Below are positions 43,425-52,051 of a DNA stretch of 64,000 bases, piece by piece (the first letter of the stretch is position 1; every line of letters begins with the position of its first letter). The stretch comes from Echinicola sp. 20G (GTDB lineage Bacteria > Bacteroidota > Bacteroidia > Cytophagales > Cyclobacteriaceae). Under the pieces are notes generated by a model. That model saw nothing but the letters and a program-made list of their open reading frames with translations. It did no database searches and had not been told where the DNA came from. The stretch is taken from positions 127,001-191,000 of the forward strand of contig NZ_AP024154.1 of NCBI RefSeq assembly GCF_015533855.1, written 5' to 3'. A program made the position numbers and the translations under genes.

Positions 43425-44831
43425 ATGTCGAGAAAGATGAAAAATAAGGTTCTAGAAAACCTTACGATAGAGCGGATAGCTTCTGAGGGCAAAAGTATAG
43501 CCCATTATGAAGGCAAAGTGGTATTTGTGCAGCAGGTTGCACCTGGTGATGTGGTGGACGTCCGCATCACCAAAGGAAAAAGCAGCTTTATGGAAGGAGA
43601 AGCGATTAAAATCCACAAATATTCAAAAGACCGTGTGGAGCCTTTCTGTTCTCATTTTGGCGTCTGCGGTGGGTGCAAGTGGCAACACATCAACTATGAC
43701 CTACAGCTTACCTATAAGCGCCAACAGGTCTTGGACCAGTTTCAGAGAATTGCCAAAGTGCCCATTCCAGAGGTCAAGCCTATCATTGGCTCTGCCAACA
43801 CCCAGTATTACAGAAACAAATTGGATTTTACCTTTTCCAATAACCGTTGGTTGACCCGGGAAGAAATCAATTCCGGAAAAGAGTTTGAACGAAATGCACT
43901 TGGCTTTCATATTCCTAAACGGTTTGATAAAATCGTAGATATAGAACATTGTTACCTGCAGGGGGACATTTCCAATGATGTTAGAAATGAACTGAGGGAC
44001 TTTGCCTTAAAAAACAATATCAGCTTCTTTGATATGATCAACCAAGAAGGTGTCTTAAGGAACTTGATCATTCGTACCACTTCAACTGGAGAGTCCATGG
44101 TGATTGTTCAGTTTGGAGAAGATGCACCAGAGGAGATTCAAAAAGTAATGGAGTTCTTAGCAGATAAATTCCCAAACATCACTTCTCTGCTCTACATCAT
44201 CAACCTCAAAAAGAATGAAACATTTCATGACCAGGAAATTCATACTTTCAGAGGTCGGGATTATATCATAGAGGAAATGGAAGGCCTTGACTTTAGAATT
44301 GGCCCTAAATCTTTCTACCAGACCAATTCGGAACAAGCTTATGAACTGTATAAAGTTACTCGGGAGTTTGCTGGATTGCAGGGTAATGAGGTAGTATATG
44401 ACCTTTACACCGGAACTGGAACCATCGCCAACTTTGTGGCCAAAAAGGCCAAACAAGTTATTGGAATTGAATACGTGGAAGCTGCGATAGAGGACGCAAA
44501 ACTAAATGCCAAAGTTAACGGACTAGAAAACACCCTCTTTTATGCAGGGGATATGAAAGACATGCTTACAGATGAGTTCATTAGTGAACACGCTGCCCCT
44601 GATGTCATCATTACTGACCCTCCTAGAGCTGGAATGCATGAAGACGTGGTCAACATGCTCCTCAAATTAGAAGCTCCTAAAATAGTTTACGTTAGTTGCA
44701 ATCCCGCCACGCAAGCTAGAGATGTAGCCCTATTGGGAGAGAAATACCAAGTGGATATTGTTCAACCAGTAGACATGTTCCCACAGACTTACCATGTAGA
44801 GAATGTAGTATTACTGACTTTAAAAAAATAA
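43425..44831 (+). CDS. rlmD: 23S rRNA (uracil-C5)-methyltransferase, RlmD type
   Basis: Methylates a uridine of 23S rRNA (U1939 in E. coli, by homology). I use ATG at 43425 (MSRKMKNKVLENLTIERIA); ATG 43437 is also possible, and the in-frame TTG at 43416 overlaps a promoter element. A TRAM domain covers about the first 60 residues. Cysteines in CSHFGVCGGCKWQH plus a later CYLQGD would bind a 4Fe-4S cluster. The methyltransferase shows FYQTNSEQAYELYK, VVYDLYTGTGTIANFVA, DPPRAGMHEDV and the catalytic VSCNPATQARDVA. Length 468 is normal. The small gene that follows starts two bases after its stop. Confidence 0.93.
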   Translation: MSRKMKNKVLENLTIERIASEGKSIAHYEGKVVFVQQVAPGDVVDVRITKGKSSFMEGEAIKIHKYSKDRVEPFCSHFGVCGGCKWQHINYDLQLTYKRQQVLDQFQRIAKVPIPEVKPIIGSANTQYYRNKLDFTFSNNRWLTREEINSGKEFERNALGFHIPKRFDKIVDIEHCYLQGDISNDVRNELRDFALKNNISFFDMINQEGVLRNLIIRTTSTGESMVIVQFGEDAPEEIQKVMEFLADKFPNITSLLYIINLKKNETFHDQEIHTFRGRDYIIEEMEGLDFRIGPKSFYQTNSEQAYELYKVTREFAGLQGNEVVYDLYTGTGTIANFVAKKAKQVIGIEYVEAAIEDAKLNAKVNGLENTLFYAGDMKDMLTDEFISEHAAPDVIITDPPRAGMHEDVVNMLLKLEAPKIVYVSCNPATQARDVALLGEKYQVDIVQPVDMFPQTYHVENVVLLTLKK

Positions 44832-44833
44832 AG

Positions 44834-45208
44834 ATGAGAGACGATAATGATCCAGAATTGAACGGCAAATACTTGGGCACCATTACCAAAGATTTTGTCA
44901 AAGTAGCAGAGACGTTAAAGGAAGCATCTTACCAAGTAAGGTCTAGGAAATTTTCTAACCACCCAATCTTTCCAGTTTGCAAAACAGAACAGCCTATAGG
45001 GCAATTATTGATCGGTAACAAAGAAGTAAAGGTGGATTGGAATTATTACATCACTTACCTAGATGAATTCATCCAGAGGAAGTTGGTCGATGAAAAATCA
45101 ATTGAGGATTTCAAAAAGGCCTATAAAGACCCTGATGAGTTCTGCTGTCTATTTGTAGTAGATGAAGAATTCACCAATTTTGTATATATTCCTTATCCAA
45201 ATGATTAA
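44834..45208 (+). CDS. Small conserved hypothetical protein after rlmD
   Basis: A 124-residue acidic soluble protein beginning MRDDNDPELNGKYLGTITKD, with no signal peptide, membrane helix or recognised motif. It contains PVCKTEQPIGQLLI, WNYYITYLDEFIQRKLVDE and CCLFVVDEEFTNFVYIPYPND. The TAA of rlmD (44829-44831) is followed after two bases by its ATG, so the two are co-translated. A terminator directly follows it. The tight link suggests a role near rRNA modification or translation, but nothing in the sequence proves this. I know of similar small proteins in Bacteroidota without assigned function. Confidence 0.75.
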   Translation: MRDDNDPELNGKYLGTITKDFVKVAETLKEASYQVRSRKFSNHPIFPVCKTEQPIGQLLIGNKEVKVDWNYYITYLDEFIQRKLVDEKSIEDFKKAYKDPDEFCCLFVVDEEFTNFVYIPYPND

Positions 45209-45212
45209 AACT

Positions 45213-45242
45213 AAAAAGGCCCTGCACATGCAGGGCCTTTTT
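45213..45242. terminator. Bidirectional terminator after the rlmD unit
   Basis: AAAAAGGCCCTGCA and its exact complement flank a two-base loop, with T-run TTTTT at the end. It serves rlmD-hypothetical and possibly the convergent HIT gene. Confidence 0.85.
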
Positions 45243-45260
45243 AATAAAGTTAATTTTCTA

Positions 45261-45659
45261 TTAGAGTTCTACAGCCCCTTTGATTTTTTCAGCTATCTCT
45301 GCCATTTCTTCATTTTCCAATTTCAGCTTTGGACGAGTAAAATTGATATCGTCCATGGTATTCAAGGGTACCAAGTGAACATGAACGTGTGGAACTTCCA
45401 GACCAATTACTGCCACTCCTACCCTTGTGCACTTTATGGTTTTGTCGATGGCCTTTGCTACTTTTTTAGCAAAAATATTTAAGCCTGAAAGGATATCATC
45501 TTCCAAATCGAAAATATAATCTACCTCTTGCTTGGGAACAACCAACACATGTCCTTTTACAAGGGGCATAATATCTAGAAAAGCGATGTAACGTTCATCC
45601 TCAGCCACGATGTGGCCAGGAATTTCTCTATTGATGATTTTTGTGAATATACTTGCCAT
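45261..45659 (-). CDS. HIT family hydrolase (HINT-like)
   Basis: A 132-residue histidine-triad protein with the N-terminal SIFTKIINREIPGHIVAEDE and the catalytic triad motif HVHVHLVPL near 92-100. Members hydrolyse nucleoside phosphoramidates and related adenylated compounds in the cytoplasm. Length is normal. It is downstream of greA on the same strand, but a terminator-like hairpin lies between, so it likely has some independent expression. Substrate is unknown. Confidence 0.93.
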   Translation of the reverse strand: MASIFTKIINREIPGHIVAEDERYIAFLDIMPLVKGHVLVVPKQEVDYIFDLEDDILSGLNIFAKKVAKAIDKTIKCTRVGVAVIGLEVPHVHVHLVPLNTMDDINFTRPKLKLENEEMAEIAEKIKGAVEL

Positions 45660-45671
45660 GGGATAAAAATA

Positions 45672-45702
45672 AAAAATCCCGAATGGATTACCATCGGGAT
45701 TA
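45672..45702 (-). terminator. Terminator of greA
   Basis: On the minus strand AATCCCGATGG pairs with CCATTCGGGATT (one bulge) and is followed by TTTTTATTTTTA, seven bases past the greA stop. Confidence 0.75.
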
Positions 45703-45708
45703 AGCTAT

Positions 45709-46182
45709 TTAGTAATTAATCTCTAACACTTCAAACTCCACTACTCCAGCGGGGGCATTGATCTGGGCTATCTCGCCCACTTTTTTACCTAAAAGGCCTT
45801 TACCAAATGGAGAAGCCAATGAAATTTTATTGGATTTCAAATCTGCCTCCTCCTCGGAAACAAGGGTATAAGCTACTGTCATGCCATTTTTGACATTTTT
45901 GATTTTGACAGTACTAAGGATGCCCACTTTTGACATATCCATTTTGGAATTATCAAGCACTCTGGCATTGCCCACAACCTCTTCCAACTTGGATATTTTA
46001 AGTTCAAGCAACCCTTGAGCATCTTTGGCTGCATCATATTCTGCATTCTCACTCAAATCTCCTTTGTCTCTTGCTTCTGCGATTTGCTTCGCAATATCAT
46101 GTCTTCCTTTAGTCTTCAATTCTTGAAGCTCATCCTTCAGCTTCTTAAGACCCTCTTCAGTGTAATATTGTACTTTTCCCAT
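45709..46182 (-). CDS. greA: Transcription elongation factor GreA
   Basis: Rescues backtracked RNA polymerase by stimulating transcript cleavage. I start at the second ATG (MGKVQYYTEEGLKKLKDEL); two extra residues are possible from 46188. An N-terminal coiled coil covers about 1-75 with the acidic tip DLSENAEYDAAKD containing the two catalytic acidic residues, and a C-terminal FKBP-like domain ends IGEIAQINAPAGVVEFEVLEI in parts. The 157-residue length is typical. A terminator-like hairpin lies in its leader, upstream of the start, below a TAnnTTTG element. Confidence 0.95.
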   Translation of the reverse strand: MGKVQYYTEEGLKKLKDELQELKTKGRHDIAKQIAEARDKGDLSENAEYDAAKDAQGLLELKISKLEEVVGNARVLDNSKMDMSKVGILSTVKIKNVKNGMTVAYTLVSEEEADLKSNKISLASPFGKGLLGKKVGEIAQINAPAGVVEFEVLEINY

Positions 46183-46206
46183 AGTCAATTTAATTTACAA
46201 AGCTTG

Positions 46207-46242
46207 AAAAATAAAAGAACGGCCTCATTGCTGAAGACCGTT
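46207..46242 (-). terminator. Terminator-like hairpin in the greA leader
   Basis: On the minus strand AACGGTCTTCA pairs with TGAGGCCGTT (one bulged base) around GCAA, then TCTTTTATTTTTC. It lies 25 bases before the greA start and about 26 bases downstream of a -7 element. It may be an attenuator for greA or the terminator of the upstream dehydrogenase gene. Confidence 0.6.
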
Positions 46243-46272
46243 ACCTATTCTTGCTTTTATTTGTGTCTTAGG

Positions 46273-46280
46273 CAAATATA
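46273..46280 (-). promoter_or_regulatory. Candidate -7 element for greA
   Basis: TATATTTG on the minus strand fits TAnnTTTG; a start near 46268 would give a leader of about 86 bases that includes the hairpin at 46207-46242. Confidence 0.35.
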
Positions 46281-46335
46281 AACATTAGTAAACGATAATA
46301 CAATTTTAAGGTTTAGATTTGTAAACGCCCTGATA

Positions 46336-47271
46336 TCATCTAAGAGGGAATTTATCCTTGATTTTAGCCACCAAAACCTGATTGATTTTTTCATAGGATT
46401 GAAATGTCCAACCAGCAATATGAGGAGAGAACATAACGTTATCTCGCTGCACCAATCTATCGAAAGACATCTTTTGTGCACTGCTCAAAGTGTGTAGCTT
46501 TTCATTTTCCAGTACATCCAGTAATGCCCCTTTCAAAACTCCATCTGACAAGGTTTCATTAAGTGTATCGAAGCTGATAACTTCCCCTCTGGCAGTATTG
46601 ATCAGATAAAAAGGCTTCTTAAACCCTCTCAATACTTTCGTAGTAAAGAAATTTCTGGTTTCATCAGTTAGCGGAACATGAATACTCAATATGTCTGCTT
46701 GCTCTTGAATTGTTTCAAAGCTAGCTTCATCAGCATTTTCATCCCCGTAGTTTTCTCGGTATTTATCATAAGCCAGCACCTTTACACCAAAACCTTTTAA
46801 ACGTCTGGCAAAAGCTTGGCCCATATTACCATATCCAAAAACCCCGACAGTTTTACCCTGAAGCTCTTCTCCTCTGTTTCCTTCCCTATCCCAAATCCCT
46901 TTTCTTACTTCACTATCTGACTTATGAAGGTTATTAAAAAGTGACAGCAACATGGCCACCGCGTGTTCCCCGACAGCATCCCTATTCCCCTCAGGGGCAT
47001 GGAAAAGTTCAATATTATTTTCAGCAATATAATCCAAATCAATCTTATCAAGACCTGCTCCAGCCCGGGCAATAAACTTAAGCTTAGTCGCTTCTTGTAA
47101 CAAAGGCTCATCCATTGGGGTTTTGGAACGAATGATCAACCCTTCATATTCACCGACAACTTCCAATATTTCCTTTCTGTTGATTTCAGGACGGTAATTT
47201 ACTTCAAACCCAGCTTCCTCTAAAAGTGGGGTAATGCTAGGGTGCATTTCATCTATAATTAAAATTTTCAT
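46336..47271 (-). CDS. D-2-hydroxyacid dehydrogenase (phosphoglycerate dehydrogenase-like)
   Basis: A 311-residue NAD-dependent D-isomer dehydrogenase. It starts MKILIIDEMHPSITPLLEEA and shows AGAGLDKIDLDYIAEN, the Rossmann motif VGVFGYGNMGQAFARRLKG near 142-160, NTARGEVISFDTL with the substrate Arg, and HIAGWTFQSYEK with the catalytic His near 287. It lacks the C-terminal ACT domain of long SerA proteins. Serine synthesis is possible but no serC or serB lies beside it. Substrate is therefore not fixed. Confidence 0.88.
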   Translation of the reverse strand: MKILIIDEMHPSITPLLEEAGFEVNYRPEINRKEILEVVGEYEGLIIRSKTPMDEPLLQEATKLKFIARAGAGLDKIDLDYIAENNIELFHAPEGNRDAVGEHAVAMLLSLFNNLHKSDSEVRKGIWDREGNRGEELQGKTVGVFGYGNMGQAFARRLKGFGVKVLAYDKYRENYGDENADEASFETIQEQADILSIHVPLTDETRNFFTTKVLRGFKKPFYLINTARGEVISFDTLNETLSDGVLKGALLDVLENEKLHTLSSAQKMSFDRLVQRDNVMFSPHIAGWTFQSYEKINQVLVAKIKDKFPLR

Positions 47272-47319
47272 TGGTTCAAATTTTCAAAAACTAACTTAGT
47301 GGTTATTACTGATTTGTCA

Positions 47320-48687
47320 TTAAAGTTTCAGGAGCATCATCGCTACTAGGAAATAAACCGCCAATCCTAAAAGGTCGTTGGCAGTGGTAATAAACGGGCC
47401 TGAGGCCATGGCTGGATTGATTCCAAATTTGTCCAAAACAATAGGGGTCACTGTCCCCATAAACGATGCGAGCAAAACCACACTAAACAAAGCCAAACCC
47501 ACCACAATACCAAATTCCACTTTGTTTCCATATACAAACACCACTGTTCCAAAAACAAGCAAAGCCAAGACGATTCCATTTAAGACAGCTACCAAAAGAA
47601 CTTTTGCAAAACGTTTTCCTATACTCTCTGCAAAGACGGATTTTGCTGCCAATGACTGAACTACCAAGGAAGATGACTGAATGCCTACATTTCCCCCTGT
47701 CGCAGTGATCAAAGGGATAAAGGAAGCCAACTCAACATATTGCCTCAAACCTTCATCAAAAATCCCAATAATACGAGCGCCCATCAAGCCTCCAAAAATA
47801 CCGATCATAAGCCATGGCAACCTTGCCTTAGAAAGTCTAAAGACGGAATCCGACTCCTCTACATCATCTGAAATACCCGTCATGGCCTGCATATCTTCCT
47901 CGGCTTGTTCGCGAATCACGTCCAATACGTCATCGACCGTAATCCTTCCCACCAGCTTATTTTTGGCATTGACCACTGGCAAAGCTTCCAGATCATATTT
48001 ACGCATGATCTCCGCTATCTCTTCCTCATCCATATATGTTGGCACAGAAATCAAGTCCTCTTCGTATATGTCCTTTACTTTTGTATTGGAAGATGACAAG
48101 ATGATTTTCTTCAAAGCCACTCTACCAATCAGGCTCTCCTTATTATCCACCACATAAATGGAATAGATTTTTTCCACATTTTCAGCTTGACGGCGGATTT
48201 CATCTATGGTTTGCACCACGGTCCAGTTGAGGTTAGCTTTGATAAATTCCTTGGCCATCAAGGCACCTGCACTTCCTTCTTCATAACGCAACAGCTCAAG
48301 AATATGCCCTGATTTTTCTTTCTCTTGAAGGAAACTGATGACCTCTTCCCTATCTTTCACCACCAACTGATGGAGGATATCCACAGCATCATCTGACTCC
48401 ATTCGGTCAAGCAATGAGGCTAGTTCTGGAGAATCCATTTCCTGAACTACCTTGAACTGAGGTTCTTCATCAAGCTCAATCAATACATCTGCCGCAAATT
48501 CCTTGTCCAGCACCCTTAGCACAAAAAGGGCATCCTCCATGTCTAACTCATCAAGCAATGAAGCTACATCTGCTTCATTGGCCCCATCCATAGTATCACG
48601 GATAAAAGCAATATCTTCCGCTTCAACACTCTCCTTTAAGGACTCGAGGTATTCTCTGGAGAGTTCAAATTCTCTTATTTTTTCCAA
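47320..48687 (-). CDS. mgtE: Magnesium transporter MgtE
   Basis: Mg2+-gated magnesium channel of the inner membrane. The 455 residues have an N-terminal MgtE superhelical domain of about 125 residues, rich in acidic residues, then two CBS domains at about 130-260 (VKDIYEEDLISVPTYMDEEEIAEI, KNKLVGRITVDDVLDVI) and five membrane helices from about 285 to the end, including the pore segment FIPLITATGGNVGIQSSSLVV. The start overlaps the end of rsmA by 13 bases, so translation of the two genes is coupled on the minus strand. Confidence 0.95.
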   Translation of the reverse strand: MEKIREFELSREYLESLKESVEAEDIAFIRDTMDGANEADVASLLDELDMEDALFVLRVLDKEFAADVLIELDEEPQFKVVQEMDSPELASLLDRMESDDAVDILHQLVVKDREEVISFLQEKEKSGHILELLRYEEGSAGALMAKEFIKANLNWTVVQTIDEIRRQAENVEKIYSIYVVDNKESLIGRVALKKIILSSSNTKVKDIYEEDLISVPTYMDEEEIAEIMRKYDLEALPVVNAKNKLVGRITVDDVLDVIREQAEEDMQAMTGISDDVEESDSVFRLSKARLPWLMIGIFGGLMGARIIGIFDEGLRQYVELASFIPLITATGGNVGIQSSSLVVQSLAAKSVFAESIGKRFAKVLLVAVLNGIVLALLVFGTVVFVYGNKVEFGIVVGLALFSVVLLASFMGTVTPIVLDKFGINPAMASGPFITTANDLLGLAVYFLVAMMLLKL

Positions 48688-49457
48688 GATGCTTGCAGTT
48701 TATTGGTTAGTGAAATAAACTCTTGTACACTTAGTTGCTCGGCACGTTTATCTAAAATTGGATCTTCCCGCATTTCCTCTGACAATCCCATGGACTTCAA
48801 AGCATTTCTCAAAGTCTTCCTTCGTGTACTAAAGCCTTGTTTTACCACACGAAAAAATAATTTTTCATCACAAGGCAGGGTTTCCACCCCATTTCTTCTC
48901 AACCTGATCACCCCACTATCTACTTTCGGCGGCGGGTCAAAGACATCAGGCGGAACAGTAAATAAATATTCTATATCATAAAACGCCTGCAAAAGCACAC
49001 TTAAAATCCCATATTCTTTGTTGCCATGTGGTGAAGCGATTCTTTTCGCCACTTCTTTTTGAAGCATGCAGACCACTTCCACCACTTTATTTCTTTCACT
49101 CAGCACTTTAAAGAAAATCTGAGAAGAAATATTGTAAGGAAAATTTCCGGCAATGATGTACTCTCCATCAATAACCTTTCCAAAATCATGTTCCAAAAAA
49201 TCAGCTTCTATGATCTTATCTCCCAGCTGAGAGTACTTTTTATTCAAATAGGCAATAGACTCTTTATCAATATCTACCAAATACAGATCCCAGTTTTCCT
49301 GTAGGAGAAAATCTGTCAAAACACCCATCCCTGGCCCAATTTCCAACACCTTCTTCATCCCCCGATGTCCAGACACCGCCTTGGCTATATTTTCTGCTAT
49401 GCCCAAGTCCGTCAGGAAATGCTGGCCTAAATGCTTTTTTGCTCTGACTTTCTCCAT
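48675..49457 (-). CDS. rsmA: 16S rRNA dimethyladenosine transferase
   Basis: Dimethylates two adjacent adenosines near the 3' end of 16S rRNA (KsgA). I start at ATG 49457 (MEKVRAKKHLGQHFLTDLGIA), since KKxLGQHFL is the usual N-terminus; an ATG 36 bases upstream would add 12 residues. SAM-binding EIGPGMGVLTDFLL, VDIDKESIAYL, ADFLEHDF and the catalytic NFPYNISSQIFF are all present. Length 260 is normal. It overlaps mgtE by 13 bases and is divergent from the M17 peptidase gene. Confidence 0.96.
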   Translation of the reverse strand: MEKVRAKKHLGQHFLTDLGIAENIAKAVSGHRGMKKVLEIGPGMGVLTDFLLQENWDLYLVDIDKESIAYLNKKYSQLGDKIIEADFLEHDFGKVIDGEYIIAGNFPYNISSQIFFKVLSERNKVVEVVCMLQKEVAKRIASPHGNKEYGILSVLLQAFYDIEYLFTVPPDVFDPPPKVDSGVIRLRRNGVETLPCDEKLFFRVVKQGFSTRRKTLRNALKSMGLSEEMREDPILDKRAEQLSVQEFISLTNKLQASWKK

Positions 49458-49511
49458 CTTTAGTTCTCTGATAAAATTATAGTAAATTGCCAACCAAAAT
49501 TAAGACAATAT

Positions 49512-50948
49512 ATGCTAACCGCCATAAGATTACTAGACTCTCCAACAAATCTTCTCAATGAAACAGGAGTAGTTTTTATATCAAAGGAAGATGATATCAA
49601 AAACATTCCGATAGAAGATTCCAAGTCAGCCTATATTCTGGATCAACTTTATAAGAAGAACAAAATGTCCTTTAGTTGGTCTGACGAAAACACAAACTTG
49701 ACCTTTCTCAAAAGCAAAGACCACGATGAGAATGCCTATAAACTGGATTTGGCCAGAAAAGCAGGAGCTACTTCTTGGAAATCATTAAAAGAAACTGAAC
49801 AACCTAAAGTTTTTTATTACGGAAAATCAGAAAAGCTTTTCCTAGCCTTTCTGGAAGGTGTTTTATTGGCCTCGTATAAATTCACAAAATACAAAAGTAG
49901 TCCGAAAAACTCCCCCAAGACTATTGAGGTAGTTTGCGACATCATTGAGGAAGGCAATATTGAAGAACTCTTGACTGTCATCAAGGCAACTTATGAGGCA
50001 AGAAACTTGGTTAATGAGCCTGTAATCCACCTAAATGCTGTCCAACTTGGACTTGAAATCGAACGCCTTGGAAAAGCTTATGGGTTCGAAACAGAAATTT
50101 TTGATGAGAGCAAAATTGCTTCTTTGAAAATGGAAGGACTATTGGCGGTAAACGCGGGAAGTGAACTGCCTCCAACTTTCTCGATCCTTCATTACAAGCC
50201 CAAAACAGGAAAGAAATTCAAAAAGCCAGTTATCTTAGTAGGCAAAGGGGTCGTTTATGACACGGGTGGACTGAGTCTTAAACCAACAGCCAATTCGATG
50301 GACTTTATGAAAGCTGACATGGCAGGTGCTGCTGCCGTGATCGGTGCCATCTGTGCAGTTTCCCAACTTGGCCTTCCACTTGAAGTAATTGGCCTGATCC
50401 CTGCCACAGATAATAGGCCTGGATATAATGCCGTCACTCCCGGAGATATTATTACCTTTGCCAATGGTAAAAGTGTGGAAATCCTAAATACAGATGCAGA
50501 AGGCAGGTTGATTTTAGCGGATGCCCTTATTTATGCTAAAAAGTATGATCCCAAATTGGTAATTGACTTGGCTACCCTGACTGGGTCTGCAGCTGCAGCA
50601 CTGGGAAAGGAAGCTGCTGTCATGATGGGAAAAGCATATGATGAAGAAAAAAGTTTCTTAAAAATAGCTGGACAAGAAGTTTTCGAAAGACTGGTTGAAT
50701 TCCCACTTTGGGATGAATATGGAGAAGGACTAAAGTCCTCTATTGCCGACATCAATAATTTGGGCGGCCCATCAGCAGGCGCAATTACTGCGGGAAAATT
50801 TTTGGAGCATTTTATAGACTATAACTGGATCCATATCGATATTGCAGGTCCTTCTTTCATCAAGTCTGGGGAAGATTATAAACCTGCTGGGGGAACTGGC
50901 TATGGGGTAAGGCTCATCACTCAGTTTTTGAAAAATATTTCTAATTGA
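49512..50948 (+). CDS. M17 family leucyl aminopeptidase
   Basis: A 478-residue cytosolic aminopeptidase. The C-terminal catalytic half has VGKGVVYDTGGLSLKPTANSMDFMKADMAGAAAV, the metal-binding signature NTDAEGRLILADALIYA near 321-337, and IDLATLTGSAAAALG. Both the catalytic Lys (in VGKGVVYDTGG) and Arg (EGRL) are visible. The N-terminal half is less conserved and shorter than that of E. coli PepA. Residues after 450 keep the HIDIAGP ending. It precedes pdxA by six bases in the same transcript. Confidence 0.92.
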   Translation: MLTAIRLLDSPTNLLNETGVVFISKEDDIKNIPIEDSKSAYILDQLYKKNKMSFSWSDENTNLTFLKSKDHDENAYKLDLARKAGATSWKSLKETEQPKVFYYGKSEKLFLAFLEGVLLASYKFTKYKSSPKNSPKTIEVVCDIIEEGNIEELLTVIKATYEARNLVNEPVIHLNAVQLGLEIERLGKAYGFETEIFDESKIASLKMEGLLAVNAGSELPPTFSILHYKPKTGKKFKKPVILVGKGVVYDTGGLSLKPTANSMDFMKADMAGAAAVIGAICAVSQLGLPLEVIGLIPATDNRPGYNAVTPGDIITFANGKSVEILNTDAEGRLILADALIYAKKYDPKLVIDLATLTGSAAAALGKEAAVMMGKAYDEEKSFLKIAGQEVFERLVEFPLWDEYGEGLKSSIADINNLGGPSAGAITAGKFLEHFIDYNWIHIDIAGPSFIKSGEDYKPAGGTGYGVRLITQFLKNISN

Positions 50949-50954
50949 TCACTC

Positions 50955-51977
50955 ATGAATCATAAAAAAAATAAACCCGTATTAGGTATTACCATTGGGG
51001 ATATCAATGGAATAAGTGCGGAAGTCACCATGAAAGCCCTCATGGATAACCGGATCCTAAAACAAATCACTCCGGTCATCTATGCACATGGCAAGGCCAT
51101 GACTTTCTATAGAAAGCACCTTAAGCTGGAAGATTTCAATTTCATGCAAATACGAAGCATAGAAGAAATCCACCACAAAAAAATCAATGTGATCAATGTA
51201 GTGGAAGAATGTCCAGAAGTAATGCCGGGGGTGGAAACATTGGAGTCAGGAAAGATGGCTTTGGCTTCACTTGACCATGCCATCAAGGATTTGAAAGAAG
51301 AAAAAATCGATGCTTTGGTCACTGCTCCCCTGAATAAAAACAACATCAATTCAGCGGAATTGAAATTTGTAGGCCACACAGAATACCTTACTGAAGCATT
51401 TAACAGTAATGACAGCATGATGTTTATGGTAGCTGAAGACATGAGAGTTGGGCTCGTATGCGGACATGTACCTTTAAGTGAAGTCGTTGCTAATGTTACA
51501 GGTAAACGCATAAAGCAAAAACTGAAAATCATGTTAAAATCTCTCAAAGAGGATTTTGGCATAGAAAAACCAAGAATAGCGGTTTTGGGTTTAAATCCAC
51601 ACGCAGGCGAAGATGGGCTATTAGGAAAAGAAGAAGAGGAAATCATCAAACCAGCCATACGAGAGTTTAAAGACCAAGGCCATTTGATCTTTGGCCCATA
51701 TGCTTCAGACGGTTTCTTTGGCATGATGCACCAAAAGAAATTTGACGGAATATTGGCCATGTACCATGACCAGGGTCTAATTCCATTCAAGACTTTGGCT
51801 TTTGAATCAGGTGTTAATTTCACTGCTGGCTTGCCCATAACAAGAACTTCTCCTGATCACGGAACAGCTTATAACATAGCCGGAAAGAACATCGCCGATG
51901 AAGGTTCTATGCGCTCAGCCATATTTACAGCATACGATATCATCTCCCAAAAGGCTGATTGGGAAGAAGATGATTAA
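50955..51977 (+). CDS. pdxA: 4-hydroxythreonine-4-phosphate dehydrogenase
   Basis: Oxidises 4-phosphohydroxy-L-threonine in the DXP-dependent route to pyridoxal 5'-phosphate. The 340-residue protein shows LGITIGDINGISAEVTMKAL near 10-29, VTAPLNKNNI, the metal-binding FVGHTEYLTEAF, VGLVCGHVPLSEV, GLNPHAGEDGLLG and the C-terminal HDQGLIPFKTLAFESGVNFTAGLPITRTSPDHGTA in parts with its conserved His. Assignment is secure. The yceD promoter lies just after its stop. Confidence 0.96.
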   Translation: MNHKKNKPVLGITIGDINGISAEVTMKALMDNRILKQITPVIYAHGKAMTFYRKHLKLEDFNFMQIRSIEEIHHKKINVINVVEECPEVMPGVETLESGKMALASLDHAIKDLKEEKIDALVTAPLNKNNINSAELKFVGHTEYLTEAFNSNDSMMFMVAEDMRVGLVCGHVPLSEVVANVTGKRIKQKLKIMLKSLKEDFGIEKPRIAVLGLNPHAGEDGLLGKEEEEIIKPAIREFKDQGHLIFGPYASDGFFGMMHQKKFDGILAMYHDQGLIPFKTLAFESGVNFTAGLPITRTSPDHGTAYNIAGKNIADEGSMRSAIFTAYDIISQKADWEEDD

Positions 51978-52018
51978 AATAAATTAGTGGTAGATTTTAT
52001 ATTTATAAAATAGTTCAC

Positions 52019-52026
52019 TAAATTTG
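52019..52026 (+). promoter_or_regulatory. Candidate -7 element for the yceD-rpmF operon
   Basis: TAAATTTG fits TAnnTTTG; a start near 52031 would give a 20-base leader containing AGGAGG (52042-52047). Confidence 0.45.
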
Positions 52027-52041
52027 CGGTCTTAAATTAGC

Positions 52042-52047
52042 AGGAGG
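52042..52047 (+). promoter_or_regulatory. Strong Shine-Dalgarno sequence selecting the yceD GTG start
   Basis: AGGAGG lies four bases before GTG 52052. Few other genes in the window have such a site, and it fixes a GTG start where no ATG is available. Confidence 0.55.
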
Positions 52048-52051
52048 AATA

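Noticed and set aside
51107..51838. 243-codon antisense frame inside pdxA
   Set aside because: PdxA is complete and conserved across this stretch; the antisense protein shows no recognisable domain.
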